Origin: Tepidiforma thermophila
GTDB lineage: Bacteria; Chloroflexota; Dehalococcoidia; Tepidiformales; Tepidiformaceae
Assembly: GCF_002563855.1 (NCBI RefSeq)
Contig: NZ_PDJQ01000001.1
Span: 682,001 to 746,000, forward strand
Direction of reading: 5' to 3'
Length of the DNA stretch: 64,000 nucleotides
Shown: piece by piece, positions 8,617 through 17,360 of the stretch
Position numbering within the stretch: the stretch's first letter is position 1
Layout of the letters: each line of letters opens with the position of its first letter
Translations under genes and position numbers: made by a program
Notes under the pieces: model-generated
The model's input: only the letters and a program-made list of their open reading frames with translations
Database searches by the model: none
What the model was told of the DNA's origin: nothing

Positions 8617-9024
8617 CTACTCGAGCGCCGCGAGCGCCGCCGCGAGCTTCTCCCGAGCCTGCTTCGCGACCTCCGCCACCTCGGCGTCCTGGACGATGCT
8701 CATCGCGGCCACCGGGTCCATCGCCTCCACGACGATGCCGCGGCCCGTATCCCGCACCACCACGTTGCAGGGCAGCAGCATGCCGACCTCCGGGTTCGCG
8801 CTCAGCGCCCGGTGCGCCAGCGGCGGATTGCACGCTCCGAGGATGAGGTAGGGAGGCATCTCCGCCCCGAGCTTCGCCTTCAGCGTTGCCTGCACATCGA
8901 TCTCGGTAAGCACCCCGAAGCCCTGCGCCTTCAGCGCCTCGCGGACCGCCTCCACCGCCTGGTGGAACGGCAGCCCCGTCTCCCGGCGCAGGCCAAACGT
9001 CAGCTGTTCGATCGTTGCGGTCAT
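8617..9024 (-). CDS. DUF302-family protein
   Basis: Encodes 135 residues of the DUF302 fold (small alpha/beta protein of unknown function, often near redox or sulfur genes). The core GFGVLTEIDVQATLKAK and LGACNPPLAHRAL with VGMLLPCNVVV is typical. The start at 9024 is set by a very strong ribosome binding site, GGGAGGAGGAGGTG, just upstream. A -10-like TACGGT (complement of 9045-9050) lies about 20 bases before the start. The gene ends 12 bases from the convergent ricT gene. Confidence 0.85.
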   Translation of the reverse strand: MTATIEQLTFGLRRETGLPFHQAVEAVREALKAQGFGVLTEIDVQATLKAKLGAEMPPYLILGACNPPLAHRALSANPEVGMLLPCNVVVRDTGRGIVVEAMDPVAAMSIVQDAEVAEVAKQAREKLAAALAALE

Positions 9025-9107
9025 GGCAATCACCTCCTCCTCCCACCGTAGCAGAAACCGGCCCCTCCCCGGTGAAGCGGAAACCCCACCCCCGCCGGCG
9101 TCCCTGC

Positions 9108-9350
9108 CCCAGGGAGGAGGGAGCCGCACCCCCGCTGCCACCCGTCCCCGAGGGAGGAGGGAGCGCCGCCCCGCCGTTTCTCCCCGCCCAAGGGAGGAGC
9201 CTGGAGCTTGCCCCACCCCCGGCCGCCCCACCCCAGCCTGGAGCCTCGAGGTTGGAGCCTGACAGGACAAACGCGCCGACCACACCCGCTCCCTCCTCCC
9301 CCGGGGCGGTGCAGGGGTGGCCGGGGCGGGGCTCCCTCCTCCCTCCTCCC
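9108..9350 (+). repeat. heptanucleotide repeat array, composite copy B
   Basis: Purine arms with AGGGAGGAGGGAGC (about 9113-9165) are followed by GGAGCCTGGAGC blocks. The core CTGACA (9259-9264) is followed after 16 bases by CACACC (9281-9286). Short runs of CTCCCTC heptamers come next, interrupted by a GGGGTGGCCGGGGCGGGG block (9315-9332) like the spacer of copy C. It fills the divergent gap between the DUF302 gene and the serine hydrolase. Confidence 0.8.
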
Positions 9351-9359
9351 TCCCGTATC

Positions 9360-10604
9360 ATGCGCCTACCTTTCGACACCGGAGTTTCAACGCACGTGGA
9401 GACCTCACCCCGCAGCGCCGGCTTCTCCCCGGCCCGCCTCGACCGCATCACCGCCCACCTCGAACGCCACTACATCGAGCCCGGCAAAATCGCCGGCTGC
9501 CAGCTCCTCGTCGCACGCCATGGCATCCCCGCCTACTTCCGCTCATTCGGCTTCATGGACCGCGAGCGCCGGCGCCCCATGCGCGACGACACCATCTTTC
9601 GCATCTACTCCATGACCAAGCCGATCACCTCCGTCGCCCTCATGCAGCTCTTCGAAGAAGCGCGCTTCATGCTGAACGACCCCGTCGCGCGCTACCTCCC
9701 CTCGTGGGAGCACCAGCGCGTCTGGGTCAGCGGCGACGGCGACGAGATGGAAACGAAGGCGCCGAACCGTCCCGTCTCGTTCAGGCACGTGCTCAGCCAC
9801 ACCGCCGGCCTCACCTACGGCGCCACCAACCACCCCGTCGATAAGGCCTACCGCCGGCTCGGCATCCAGCGCGGCCCCGGCGAAACCCTCGATACCTTCG
9901 TCGAAAAGCTCGGCCGGGCGCCCCTTCGCTATGAACCCGGGGAACGGTGGATGTACTCCTTCGCAACCGACGTCTGCGGCGCCCTCGTCGAGCGGATCTC
10001 CGGCCGGCGGCTCGATGCATACTTCCGCGAACGCATCTTCGAACCGCTCGGCATGACCGACACCGCCTTCTTCGTCCCGCCCGAGAAGCAGGAGCGGTTC
10101 GCTGCCAACTACCAGCGCCAGCCCGATAAGACGCTCAAGCTCATCGACGACCCCGAGACCAGCAGCTACCTCCGCGAGCCGTCGTTCCTCTCTGGCGGGG
10201 GCGGGCTGGTCGGCACAACCCGCGATTACTTGCGCTTCTGCGAAATGCTCCGCCGCGGGGGCGAACTCGATGGCGCCCGCATCATCAGCAGCCGCACGCT
10301 CGAACTGATGACCCGCAGCCACCTGCCCGGCGGCCAGGACCTCACCAGCCTCGCAATCGGCGCCTTCTCGGAGACCGCGAACGAGGGCGTCGGCTTCGGT
10401 CTCGGCTTCGCCGTCACCCTCGATGCCGCCCGCGCCGGCACCCTCGGCGAGGGCGACTACTACTGGGGCGGCGCCGCCTCCACCATCTTCTGGGTCGACC
10501 CCCGCGAAGACCTCGTCTGCATCTTCATGACCCAGCTCATGCCGTCAGGCACCTTCAACTTCCGCGGCCAGCTCAAGAACCTCATCTACTCCGCTATCGA
10601 CTGA
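9360..10604 (+). CDS. serine hydrolase of the class C beta-lactamase/esterase (EstB-like) family
   Basis: Encodes 414 residues from the ATG at 9360. The nucleophile motif S-x-x-K is S84-M-T-K87, the tyrosine motif is Y199-S-F, and the third motif is W369-G-G-A with S/T following, as in EstB-type esterases and D-aminopeptidases. No signal peptide is seen, so it is probably cytoplasmic and hydrolyses esters or amides rather than protecting against antibiotics. The start is uncertain: TATCAT at 9356-9361 could be a -10 box, with GTG at 9396 as the true start behind GGAG (9381-9384). Confidence 0.82.
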   Translation: MRLPFDTGVSTHVETSPRSAGFSPARLDRITAHLERHYIEPGKIAGCQLLVARHGIPAYFRSFGFMDRERRRPMRDDTIFRIYSMTKPITSVALMQLFEEARFMLNDPVARYLPSWEHQRVWVSGDGDEMETKAPNRPVSFRHVLSHTAGLTYGATNHPVDKAYRRLGIQRGPGETLDTFVEKLGRAPLRYEPGERWMYSFATDVCGALVERISGRRLDAYFRERIFEPLGMTDTAFFVPPEKQERFAANYQRQPDKTLKLIDDPETSSYLREPSFLSGGGGLVGTTRDYLRFCEMLRRGGELDGARIISSRTLELMTRSHLPGGQDLTSLAIGAFSETANEGVGFGLGFAVTLDAARAGTLGEGDYYWGGAASTIFWVDPREDLVCIFMTQLMPSGTFNFRGQLKNLIYSAID

Positions 10605-10724
10605 GCCCCGCCCCTTCAACCTCCTCCCTCGTCCCTCCCCCCAGTCAATAGATGGTTAAGATGACATTGACAACCCATGCAGCACGAACTAGGCTCGGAT
10701 GACCGGACTCGGCGGAGGGTTTTG

Positions 10725-11129
10725 ATGTTGAAGACGGTAATCCAGCATAGCTTCAGGGAAGCGCGGTCCCGGCTCCAGTGGATCGCTTTGCTCGCGACTG
10801 TTCTCCTCTTCGCGGGCGCCTCTCCGGCAGGCGCCGGTCCCGCGACAGTTACGCTGAACGCCGGCGGATGCATCGGGTACGGCCAGTCCTGGCTCAGCTA
10901 CCCTGCCGGATACACGGGAACCACTGGCTGCAGCGGGAGTTCCCGCTACCTCTCGGGCACCGTGGTTCAACAGAACGGAACCTCACGCACGCTTGCCGGC
11001 GGGTGGTATTCCGGGGACATCGTCTGGGGCAACATCGGCAATCCATCACCGGTAACCGCTGCGGCCGGGACGCATGCCCTGCAGTTCATCACCGCATTCG
11101 ATGGCTACTACGGCACCAACACCTGGTAA
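10725..11129 (+). CDS. small exported protein of unknown function
   Basis: Encodes 134 residues with a basic N-terminus, a hydrophobic stretch (about residues 21-32) and an A-x-A type cleavage region near GAGPA, so it is probably exported. The mature part is Gly, Ser, Tyr and Trp rich, with two Cys (GGCIGYGQ and TTGCSGSS) that could form a disulfide. The ATG at 10725 follows GGCGGAGGG by five bases. I do not recognise the family. It shares a probable operon with the membrane-anchored protein 13 bases downstream. Confidence 0.65.
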   Translation: MLKTVIQHSFREARSRLQWIALLATVLLFAGASPAGAGPATVTLNAGGCIGYGQSWLSYPAGYTGTTGCSGSSRYLSGTVVQQNGTSRTLAGGWYSGDIVWGNIGNPSPVTAAAGTHALQFITAFDGYYGTNTW

Positions 11130-11142
11130 CGGAGGGTACGCA

Positions 11143-11790
11143 GTGCGCCGCATCATCTTCACGCTTGGCATCTTCACGGCCGCAGCCGTCGCCGGTACAT
11201 GGCTGTTCTTCACCGGCGGGTCCCCGGCAGCCGACGCCAGCCCCGGCTCGCTCGACCGGGATGGCCGCGTCGTTGTCTGGCCCGGCCAGGCCGAACTCGC
11301 CCGCAGCGAGGGCGACCTCCTTGCCGCCGAAATCCTCTCGGATGGCCGGCTGTCATACGAGGAGTACGATCGCGTGACCCGCGCGTTCGTCGCCTGCGTC
11401 GAGGCCCGGGGCGGCCAGCTTGCACGCCCGCTGGTCCCCGGCCCGCTCCAGGTGTACGCCATCGAGTTCGCCTTCCCGCCCCGGGCCGAGGGCGATGCCG
11501 CCATCGCTGCCGCAAGCCAGGCAGCGGTCGACGCCTGCGCCTCGCCGACCTACGCCCGCATCAGCGCCATCTGGTCCCAGGCGCACCAGCCGTCGCCGGC
11601 GCAGCTGCGTGACGCTCACGTTCAGCTCGTCGGCTGCCTGCGCGCCGAGGGCCTCGAGATTCCCGAAGCCGCTGCCGCCGGCGGCAGCCTCCTTCCCTTC
11701 GTCCGGGATGACATGGACGCCTTCGTCCGCTGCTCCGGGCCCGTGAGCGACGCACTCGGCATGTCTCCCGCCTACTTCGCCGGCACCTGA
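11143..11790 (+). CDS. membrane-anchored extracytoplasmic protein of unknown function
   Basis: Encodes 215 residues from a GTG preceded by GGAGGG with six bases of spacing. One N-terminal hydrophobic segment (about residues 4-20) acts as a signal anchor; the rest is outside. Cysteines in FVACVEARG, DACASP, VGCLRAEG and FVRCSG are spread so that disulfides are likely. A similar spread of Cys and the LSYEEYDR type motif is common in actinobacterial and Chloroflexota exported proteins of unknown role. It is coupled to the exported protein upstream. Confidence 0.65.
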   Translation: MRRIIFTLGIFTAAAVAGTWLFFTGGSPAADASPGSLDRDGRVVVWPGQAELARSEGDLLAAEILSDGRLSYEEYDRVTRAFVACVEARGGQLARPLVPGPLQVYAIEFAFPPRAEGDAAIAAASQAAVDACASPTYARISAIWSQAHQPSPAQLRDAHVQLVGCLRAEGLEIPEAAAAGGSLLPFVRDDMDAFVRCSGPVSDALGMSPAYFAGT

Positions 11791-11816
11791 CCTCACCCCC
11801 ACCAGGCACCCCACCC

Positions 11817-12560
11817 CAGGGAGGAGGGACCCCCGCCCCTCCCTTCTTCCCCACCCTGGGATGAGGGAGGAGGAGCCCGGCCCCGGCTGTCACCCGTCCC
11901 CGAGGGAGGAGGGACCCCCGCCCCTCCCTTCTTCCCCACCCAGGGATGAGGGAGGAGGGTGCCCGGCCCCGGCTGTCACCCGTCCCCCAGCGCGGAGGTT
12001 GGAGCTTGAAGGTTGAAGCTTGACCGAATAGGCGCGCCGGCCACCCTTGCTGCCAGCTCCCAGCTCCCAGCTCCCAGCTCCCCGCTCCCTCCTCCCTCGG
12101 TGGGGCAGCTGGGCCGGGCGGGGCTCCCTCCTCCCTTCTCCCTCCTCCCTCGGTGGGGCAGCTGGGCCGGGCGGGGCTCCCTCCTCCCTTCTCCCTCCTC
12201 CCTCGGTGGGGCAGCTGGGCCGGGCGGGGCTCCCTCCTCCCTCCTCCCTTGGCGGGGCAGCTGGGCCGGGCGGGGCTCCCTCCTCCCTCCTCCCTCCTCC
12301 CTTGGCGGGGCAGCTGGGCCGGGCGGGGCTCCCTTCTCCCTCCTCCCTCCTCCCTTGGCGGGGCAGCTGGGCCGGGCGGGGCTCCCTTCTCCCTCCTCCC
12401 TCCTCCCTTGGCGGGGCAGCTGGGCCGGGCGGGGCTCCCTTCTCCCTCCTCCCTTGGCGGGGCAGCTGGGCCGGGCGGGGCTCCCTTCTCCCTCCTCCCT
12501 TGGCGGGGCAGCTGGGCCGGGCGGGGCTCCCTTCTCCCTCCTCCCTTCTCCCTCGGGGCG
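11817..12560 (+). repeat. heptanucleotide repeat array, composite copy C, with 46/53-bp minisatellite
   Basis: Purine arms (about 11818-11960) lead to TTGACC (12020-12025), N16 and CACCCT (12042-12047), then GCTCCCA-type heptamers. From 12102 there are nine copies of a 25-base G-rich spacer (containing GGGGCAGCTGGGCCGGGCGG) each followed by three or four CTCCCTC/CTCCCTT heptamers. The copy spacing is 53, 53, 46, 53, 53, 53, 46 and 46 bases, so units differ by exactly one heptamer. A tenth, degenerate copy ends near 12590. No gene is seen in 11791-12589. Confidence 0.92.
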
Positions 12561-12589
12561 GTGGGGGGCGGCCGGGGCGGGGCTCCCTC

Positions 12590-13528
12590 TTACCGCGTAA
12601 TCGCGTCTACCTCCGCCAGCTCCTCCGCCGTCAGCCGCCACGCGGCCGCCGCCACGTTCTGGTCCACCTGCTCCGGGCGCGTCGCGCCCGCAATCACGCT
12701 CCCCACGTGCGGCTGGCTCGCCAGCCACCCGATCGCCAGGTCCACCATCCCCTTCCCCCGCGCCTGCGCGAACGCCTCCAGCTTCTCCAGGATCGCGAAA
12801 TTCCGGTCCGTCAGTACCCGCGCCGCCATCGGCCCCGCGTTCGCCAGCCGCGTGCCCGCCGGGAGCTCCTCCCCCTTCCGGTACTTCCCGGTCAGGAAAC
12901 CGCTCGCCAGCGGGAAGTAGGGCAGGATGCTCAGCCCGTAGGCGTTGCACGCCGGCACCAGCTCCGCCTCGATCCGCCGGTCGAGCAGGTTGTACTCGTT
13001 CTGCGCCGAAATGAACGGCGTCACATTCAGCCGCTGCGCCACGAAGTGCGCCTCCGCCGCCTGCCAGGCCGCAAAGTTCGAATGCCCGATGTACCGCACC
13101 TTCCCCTGCCGCACCAGGTCGTCCAGCGCCCGCAGCGTCTCCTCGATCGGCGTGTGCGGGTCCGGCCGGTGCACCTGGTACAGGTCGATGTAGTCCGTAT
13201 CCAGCCGCCGCAGCGAATCCTCCACCGCCTGCATGATGTACTTCCGCGAGGCGCCCATCCGGTGCGGCCCCTCGCCCATCTTCATCCCGAACTTCGTCGC
13301 AATGACCACCTTCTCCCGGTGGCCCTTCAGGATTTTTCCGAGGAACTCCTCCGAGCGGCCGCCCCCGCCGTACACATCCGCCGTGTCGAACAGCGTGATC
13401 CCGAGGTCGAGCGCGCGGTGCACCACCGCCTTCGAATGCTCGAAATCGCAGCGGATGCCGAAGTTGTTGCAGCCGAGCCCCACGAGCGATACCTCGAGGC
13501 CCGACCGGCCGAGATGCCGGAATTCCAT
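12590..13528 (-). CDS. aldo/keto reductase
   Basis: Encodes 312 residues of the (beta/alpha)8 aldo/keto reductase family, cytoplasmic and NADPH-dependent. The catalytic tetrad is complete: D48, Y53, K79 and H120 (in DTADVYGG, ATKFG and YQVH). It resembles the YajO/Tas-like group that reduces diverse carbonyls. CAGGAGCAACC precedes the ATG, and a good -10 box, TATACT (complement of 13563-13568), lies about 35 bases upstream. The stop codon abuts repeat copy C, which is convergent from the other side. Substrate cannot be told from sequence. Confidence 0.9.
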   Translation of the reverse strand: MEFRHLGRSGLEVSLVGLGCNNFGIRCDFEHSKAVVHRALDLGITLFDTADVYGGGGRSEEFLGKILKGHREKVVIATKFGMKMGEGPHRMGASRKYIMQAVEDSLRRLDTDYIDLYQVHRPDPHTPIEETLRALDDLVRQGKVRYIGHSNFAAWQAAEAHFVAQRLNVTPFISAQNEYNLLDRRIEAELVPACNAYGLSILPYFPLASGFLTGKYRKGEELPAGTRLANAGPMAARVLTDRNFAILEKLEAFAQARGKGMVDLAIGWLASQPHVGSVIAGATRPEQVDQNVAAAAWRLTAEELAEVDAITR

Positions 13529-13616
13529 GCTGGTTGCTCCTGCGAATGTGCTGGTGGCGCGAAGTATACGCGCCAGGCGGCCCGCTTCTGCCCGCGCCCG
13601 CCCCGATTGTTCCTGC

Positions 13617-13622
13617 TACGCT
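13617..13622 (+). promoter_or_regulatory. -10 element (TACGCT) of a probable leaderless transcript
   Basis: TACGCT is at -12 to -7 from the ATG at 13629. There is no ribosome binding site in AACCAA between them. Together with TATACT for the aldo/keto reductase, the 100-base gap serves two divergent genes. Confidence 0.5.
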
Positions 13623-13628
13623 AACCAA

Positions 13629-14974
13629 ATGCTCGAGCTCCCGGCCAGCCCGGCCCCCGCCGGCGGCCCCTTCGCCTCCCTCCGCTACCAGCAGTTCCGC
13701 TGGCTCTTCGCCTCCAACATCGCCTTCTTCTTCGCGATGAACGGCCAGTTCGTCGTGCGCTCCGTCCTCGCCTACCGGCTCACCGGCAGCGAACTCGCCC
13801 TCGGCCTCATCAACCTCGTCGTCGCCATCCCGATGCTCGTCGTCTCCCCCTTCGGCGGCGTCGTCGCCGACCGCGTCGAAAAGCGCCGGCTGATCATGAC
13901 CGGCCAGGCCGTCCTCGTCGCCTCCGAGCTGGCCGTCTTCGTCCTCCTCGTCCTCGGCCTGCTCGAGTTCTGGCACCTGCTCGCCGCGGTCTTCGTCATG
14001 GGCTGCACCTTCCCGTTCATCATGCCGGCGCGGCAGGCGATCGTCGCCAGCATCGTCGGCCGCCAGGGCATGGCGAACGCCATGGCCCTCCAGATGGGCG
14101 GCATGAACGCCGCCCGCGTCGTCGGCCCGGTCCTCGCCGGGCTGATCATCGCCGTCGCCGGCGTTCGCTGGGTCTACGCCGTCGCCGTCACCCTCTACGC
14201 CCTCGCCTTCTTCTCCATGGCCCACGTCCACCGCGCGCCCCCGCCGACGGCGCCCGCGGGCGCCCGGTCTGGTCCGAGCTGCTCGGCGGGCTCCGCTACG
14301 CCGCCGGCGACCCGCCCGTGCGGGCCCTCCTTCTCCTTTCGATCATTCCTATCCTGCTCGCCATGCCGTTCCAGGCGCTCCTCGTCGTCTTCGCCGATGA
14401 CGTCTGGCACGTCGGCGCCGGCGGGCTCGGCGTCCTCCAGGCCGCGGCCGGGCTCGGCGGCATCGCCGGCTCCTTCTGGGTCGCCTTCACCAGCGAGTCC
14501 CCCCGCAAGCTCCGCCTGATGATGAGCACCCTCCTCGCCTTCGCCGGGAGCCTCCTCCTCTTCTCCCTCAGCCCCTGGTTCCTGCTCGCGCTCCCGCTCG
14601 TCTTCGCCGCCGATGTCTTCGCCAGCGCCTTCACCACCACGGTGAACACGCTGATCCAGGTGCTGATCCCCGATGAGGTCCGCGGCCGGGTGATGAGCCT
14701 GATGATGATGACCTTCGGCCTCACCCCGCTCGGCACCGTCCCCGTCAGCGCCCTCGCCGAAGCGCTCGGTGCGCCCGCGGCCGTGGCGATCGCCTCGGTG
14801 GTGACCGTCGCGCTCTCCCTGGCCCTGCTGGCCGCCAGCCGGGCGCTGCGCGGCATCGACAGCACCGTCGCCCGCGCCCTCGAAGCCGAGGCGACCGCCG
14901 CCGCACCTGGCTTCCGCCCCGGCGCTCCGCCCGGCGCCCCCGCGTGGGGCGGCCGCGCCCCCGATGTCGGCTAG
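13629..14974 (+). pseudogene. major facilitator superfamily transporter split by a frameshift
   Basis: Residues 1 to about 212 (frame of 13629) give the first six membrane helices with the loop motif GGVVADRVEKRR, typical of MFS_3/enterobactin-exporter-like carriers. After APAGA the frame turns into Arg/Ser/Pro noise. The family sequence resumes in the frame of 14318, where V-W-S-E-L-L-G-G-L-R-Y starts at about 14267 and runs through six more helices to 14974. A single missing C in GCGCCCGG (14261-14267) would join both halves into a protein of about 448 residues, the usual length. It is either a recent mutation or a homopolymer base-calling error. The stop overlaps the stop of the convergent gene by four bases. 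Confidence 0.8.
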
Positions 14975-15453
14975 TCCGCCGCCGGCGGCTGCTCGAACCG
15001 CTCGTAGATCAGGTCCGCTTCCTTCGACAGCAGGTCGCGCAGGCTCTGCAGCATCCGCTCCGCATCGTGCCGGATGGTGTGCAGGCCCTGGAGGTCGCCC
15101 TCTTCCACCCGGCGGACCTCCACCTGCAGGTCGGCGGCCTCCGCTTCGAGCCGGCGGAGCTGGGCCGCCAGCTGCCGGAGCCGCGGTTCGGTCCACGGCG
15201 CATCGCGCAGGATCTCGGCGTAGAGCCCGTCGGCCCGTTCCACCTCCAGCCGGTGCTCGCGCAGCGCCTCGATCACCTTCGCCAGCTCCTGCCCTACCCG
15301 CTCAGCCCACGCGCGTTCACGCATCGGCTGGGGCCGCCGCAGCGCCGCGAGGAGCGCATCCTGCGCGACGAGCAGGCCGTTCTGCGTCCGCTCTGCCCCG
15401 GCCAGGGCCGATTGCTGGAGGTCGGTCAGTGCCGGTGTTCCCCTGCCGGTCAT
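14971..15453 (-). CDS. coiled-coil protein of unknown function
   Basis: Encodes 160 residues, nearly all helical. A long heptad pattern from about residue 40 to 150 (ALREHRLEVERADGLYAEIL, then LRRLEAEAADLQVEVRRVEE) predicts a coiled coil. No membrane segment or enzyme motif is seen. Two ATGs are possible, at 15459 and 15453; the second is preferred because GGGAGGTG lies eight bases before it but only two before the first. It is convergent with the MFS gene and lies downstream of menA on the same strand, 86 bases apart. Confidence 0.7.
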   Translation of the reverse strand: MTGRGTPALTDLQQSALAGAERTQNGLLVAQDALLAALRRPQPMRERAWAERVGQELAKVIEALREHRLEVERADGLYAEILRDAPWTEPRLRQLAAQLRRLEAEAADLQVEVRRVEEGDLQGLHTIRHDAERMLQSLRDLLSKEADLIYERFEQPPAAD

Positions 15454-15539
15454 GGACATCACCTCCCGCTCGTGCAGGATACGGCCCGGGGGTACGCCGC
15501 CCGTGCCGCACCTCATTGTAAAGAGTCGATGGCCCCGGG

Positions 15540-16451
15540 TCAGGGCTGGATGGCGATCGCGGCCGCCCAGAGCAGCGCATGCCAGAGCGCAAACCGGGCG
15601 GTCGCCTTCAGCACGGGGTTCAGGTCGCGCCCGCTCGTCCCGCCGAGCACCTGCCGCAGGTTCGGCCACGCGAGCACACCGGCCGCAGCCGCCGCCGCTG
15701 CCCCCAGCGGCGCGTCACCGGCCACCGTCGCCGCGGCAGGCACCGCCAGCGCAACGCCCAGCAGCACGGCGAACCACCAGCGCGTCCCCCGGTCGCCGAG
15801 CACCACCCCGAGCGTCACCTTGCCGGTCCGCCGGTCGGTGGGGATGTCGCGCAGGTTGTTCACCACGAGGATCGTCGTCACCGTCGCCCCGACCGGCACC
15901 GCCGCCCAGAAGCTGAACCAGGTGAGCTCCCCCGCCTGCACGTAGTACGTCCCCATCACGGCCACGAGCCCGAAGAAGACGAACGTGAACAGGTCACCGA
16001 GCGCGTGGTACCCCACCGGCCACGGCCCGCCGGTGTAGATTACCGCCGCGACGATGCTCGCAAGGCCGACCGCCACAATCGGCCAGCCGCCAACCCATGC
16101 CAGGTAAATGCCGACCACGAATGCCATGCCGAACGACGCCGCCATCCCGGCCTTCAGCTCCCGCGGCGTCAGCAGGCCGAGCTGGCTCGCCCGCGGCGGC
16201 CCCAGCCGGTCCGGCGTATCGGCGCCGCGCTCATGGTCGAAGACGTCGTTCGCGAAGTTCGCGCCAACCTGCAGGCAGAGCGCCCCGAACAGCGCTGCGA
16301 GCGCCGGCAGGGGCGCGAAGGCATCATCCCGGACCGCGGCCGCTGTGCCCACCGCCACCGGCGCCGCTGCGGCCGTCAGCGTCGGCAGGCGCGCCGCCAT
16401 CCGCCACGCCTGCAGCCGGCCCGGGCGCGTCCCCGCTGCCGCGGCCGTCAT
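15540..16451 (-). CDS. menA: 1,4-dihydroxy-2-naphthoate polyprenyltransferase
   Basis: Encodes 303 residues of the UbiA superfamily. It joins a polyprenyl chain to 1,4-dihydroxy-2-naphthoate in the membrane, giving demethylmenaquinone. The two Asp-rich Mg-diphosphate motifs are present: NDVFDHERGADTPDR and NNLRDIPTDRRTGK. About eight hydrophobic segments follow the family pattern. Its ATG overlaps the menG stop codon (ATGA, 16448-16451), so the two enzymes of the last menaquinone steps are translationally coupled, in the order menG-menA. The rest of the men pathway is not in this window. Confidence 0.92.
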   Translation of the reverse strand: MTAAAAGTRPGRLQAWRMAARLPTLTAAAAPVAVGTAAAVRDDAFAPLPALAALFGALCLQVGANFANDVFDHERGADTPDRLGPPRASQLGLLTPRELKAGMAASFGMAFVVGIYLAWVGGWPIVAVGLASIVAAVIYTGGPWPVGYHALGDLFTFVFFGLVAVMGTYYVQAGELTWFSFWAAVPVGATVTTILVVNNLRDIPTDRRTGKVTLGVVLGDRGTRWWFAVLLGVALAVPAAATVAGDAPLGAAAAAAAGVLAWPNLRQVLGGTSGRDLNPVLKATARFALWHALLWAAAIAIQP

Positions 16452-17143
16452 CGCCGCTCCGCCGTGATCGACTGGATGGCGCCGAACATCGGCCGCCGCT
16501 TCCGGATGCGGCGGAATCCCGCCTCGCGCAGCATGCGGACCATCTCCGTCTCCTCCGGCAGGTAGGCCGCCGATTCGGGCAGGTAGTGGTAGGCCGCCCG
16601 GTCGGCCAGCAGCCCGCCCACCCGCGGCACCACCTTCTGGAAATACAGGCGGTGCCCCGCCGCGACCAGCGGATTCCCCGGGCGGTCCACCTCCAGCAGG
16701 CCCAGGCGCCCGCCCGGCTCGAGCACCCGGGCCAGCTCGGCGAGCACCGGCGGAATCGCCACAAAGTTCCGCAGCGCAAAGCCCGAGACCGCCACCGTGA
16801 ACGCCCCATCGCGGAACGGCAGCCGCAGGGCATCGCCCTGGACCCATGCCGCTGTCTCACCGGAGCGCGCGGCCGCCTGCTGGAGCATCCCGCGGCTGAA
16901 ATCGAGCCCGACGGCCAGCGCCCCGCGCGCCCGGCAGAGCTCGACGAAATCGCCCGTGCCGCAGGCCAGGTCGAGCACCACATCGGCCGGGCTTACCGCC
17001 AGCCGCTCGACCAGCGCCATCCGCCAGCGCTGGTCCGCCCCGAAGGTCATCAGCCGGTTCACCCGGTCGTACGAGGGCGAAATCCGGTCAAACATCGCGC
17101 GGACCGCGCGGGCCTTCTCCTCGGGCGGGGGCAGGTGCGCCAT
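16448..17143 (-). CDS. menG: demethylmenaquinone methyltransferase (UbiE/MenG)
   Basis: Encodes 231 residues of a class I SAM-dependent methyltransferase. The SAM-binding motif is VLDLACGTGDF (56-66), and the family signatures FDRISPSYDRVNRLMTFG (18-35) and FALRNF are clear. It methylates demethylmenaquinone, the product of MenA. There is no Shine-Dalgarno sequence; GACAAT (complement of 17151-17156) sits at -13 to -8 from the ATG, as in other probable leaderless genes here. The final product serves the bc complex encoded at 18270-22559. Confidence 0.92.
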   Translation of the reverse strand: MAHLPPPEEKARAVRAMFDRISPSYDRVNRLMTFGADQRWRMALVERLAVSPADVVLDLACGTGDFVELCRARGALAVGLDFSRGMLQQAAARSGETAAWVQGDALRLPFRDGAFTVAVSGFALRNFVAIPPVLAELARVLEPGGRLGLLEVDRPGNPLVAAGHRLYFQKVVPRVGGLLADRAAYHYLPESAAYLPEETEMVRMLREAGFRRIRKRRPMFGAIQSITAERR

Positions 17144-17229
17144 CGGCCGTATTGTCGCAAGCCCGCCCCTACCGCGCAGTCAGCCCCGGCGCTCTGCCCC
17201 GCCCCTCGCCTACCCCTGCCCGAGCGTGG

Positions 17230-17330
17230 AGCTTGAAGCTCGGAGCTTGACGGACTCGAGGTGTCGGCCAAACTCGCTCCCCGCTCCCCGCTCCCCGCTC
17301 CCAGCTCCCCGCTCCCCGCTCCCATCGACA
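17230..17330 (+). repeat. heptanucleotide repeat array, composite copy D
   Basis: GGAGCTTGAAGCTCGGAGC precedes TTGACG (17247-17252), then 16 bases and CAAACT (17269-17274), followed by seven heptamers of the GCTCCCC/GCTCCCA type. It lies between menG and the divergent glycosyltransferase gene. Confidence 0.85.
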
Positions 17331-17348
17331 CTCTCCCCCCCCGGGCCC

Positions 17349-17354
17349 CACAAT
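17349..17354 (+). promoter_or_regulatory. -10-like element (CACAAT) of a probable leaderless transcript
   Basis: CACAAT lies at -12 to -7 from the glycosyltransferase ATG at 17361. The same hexamer at the same distance precedes purQ. Confidence 0.4.
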
Positions 17355-17360
17355 CACCCC

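Noticed and set aside
12102-12560. CRISPR array
   Set aside because: The units repeat both 'repeat' and 'spacer' parts, spacings are 46/53 bases in steps of seven, and there are no unique spacers or cas genes.
12013-12600. Low-complexity frames through the repeat arrays, reading as LPAPSS or GRGSLLP repeats
   Set aside because: Heptamers lack stop codons and yield seven-residue peptide repeats in every frame; no start signal or codon bias supports translation.
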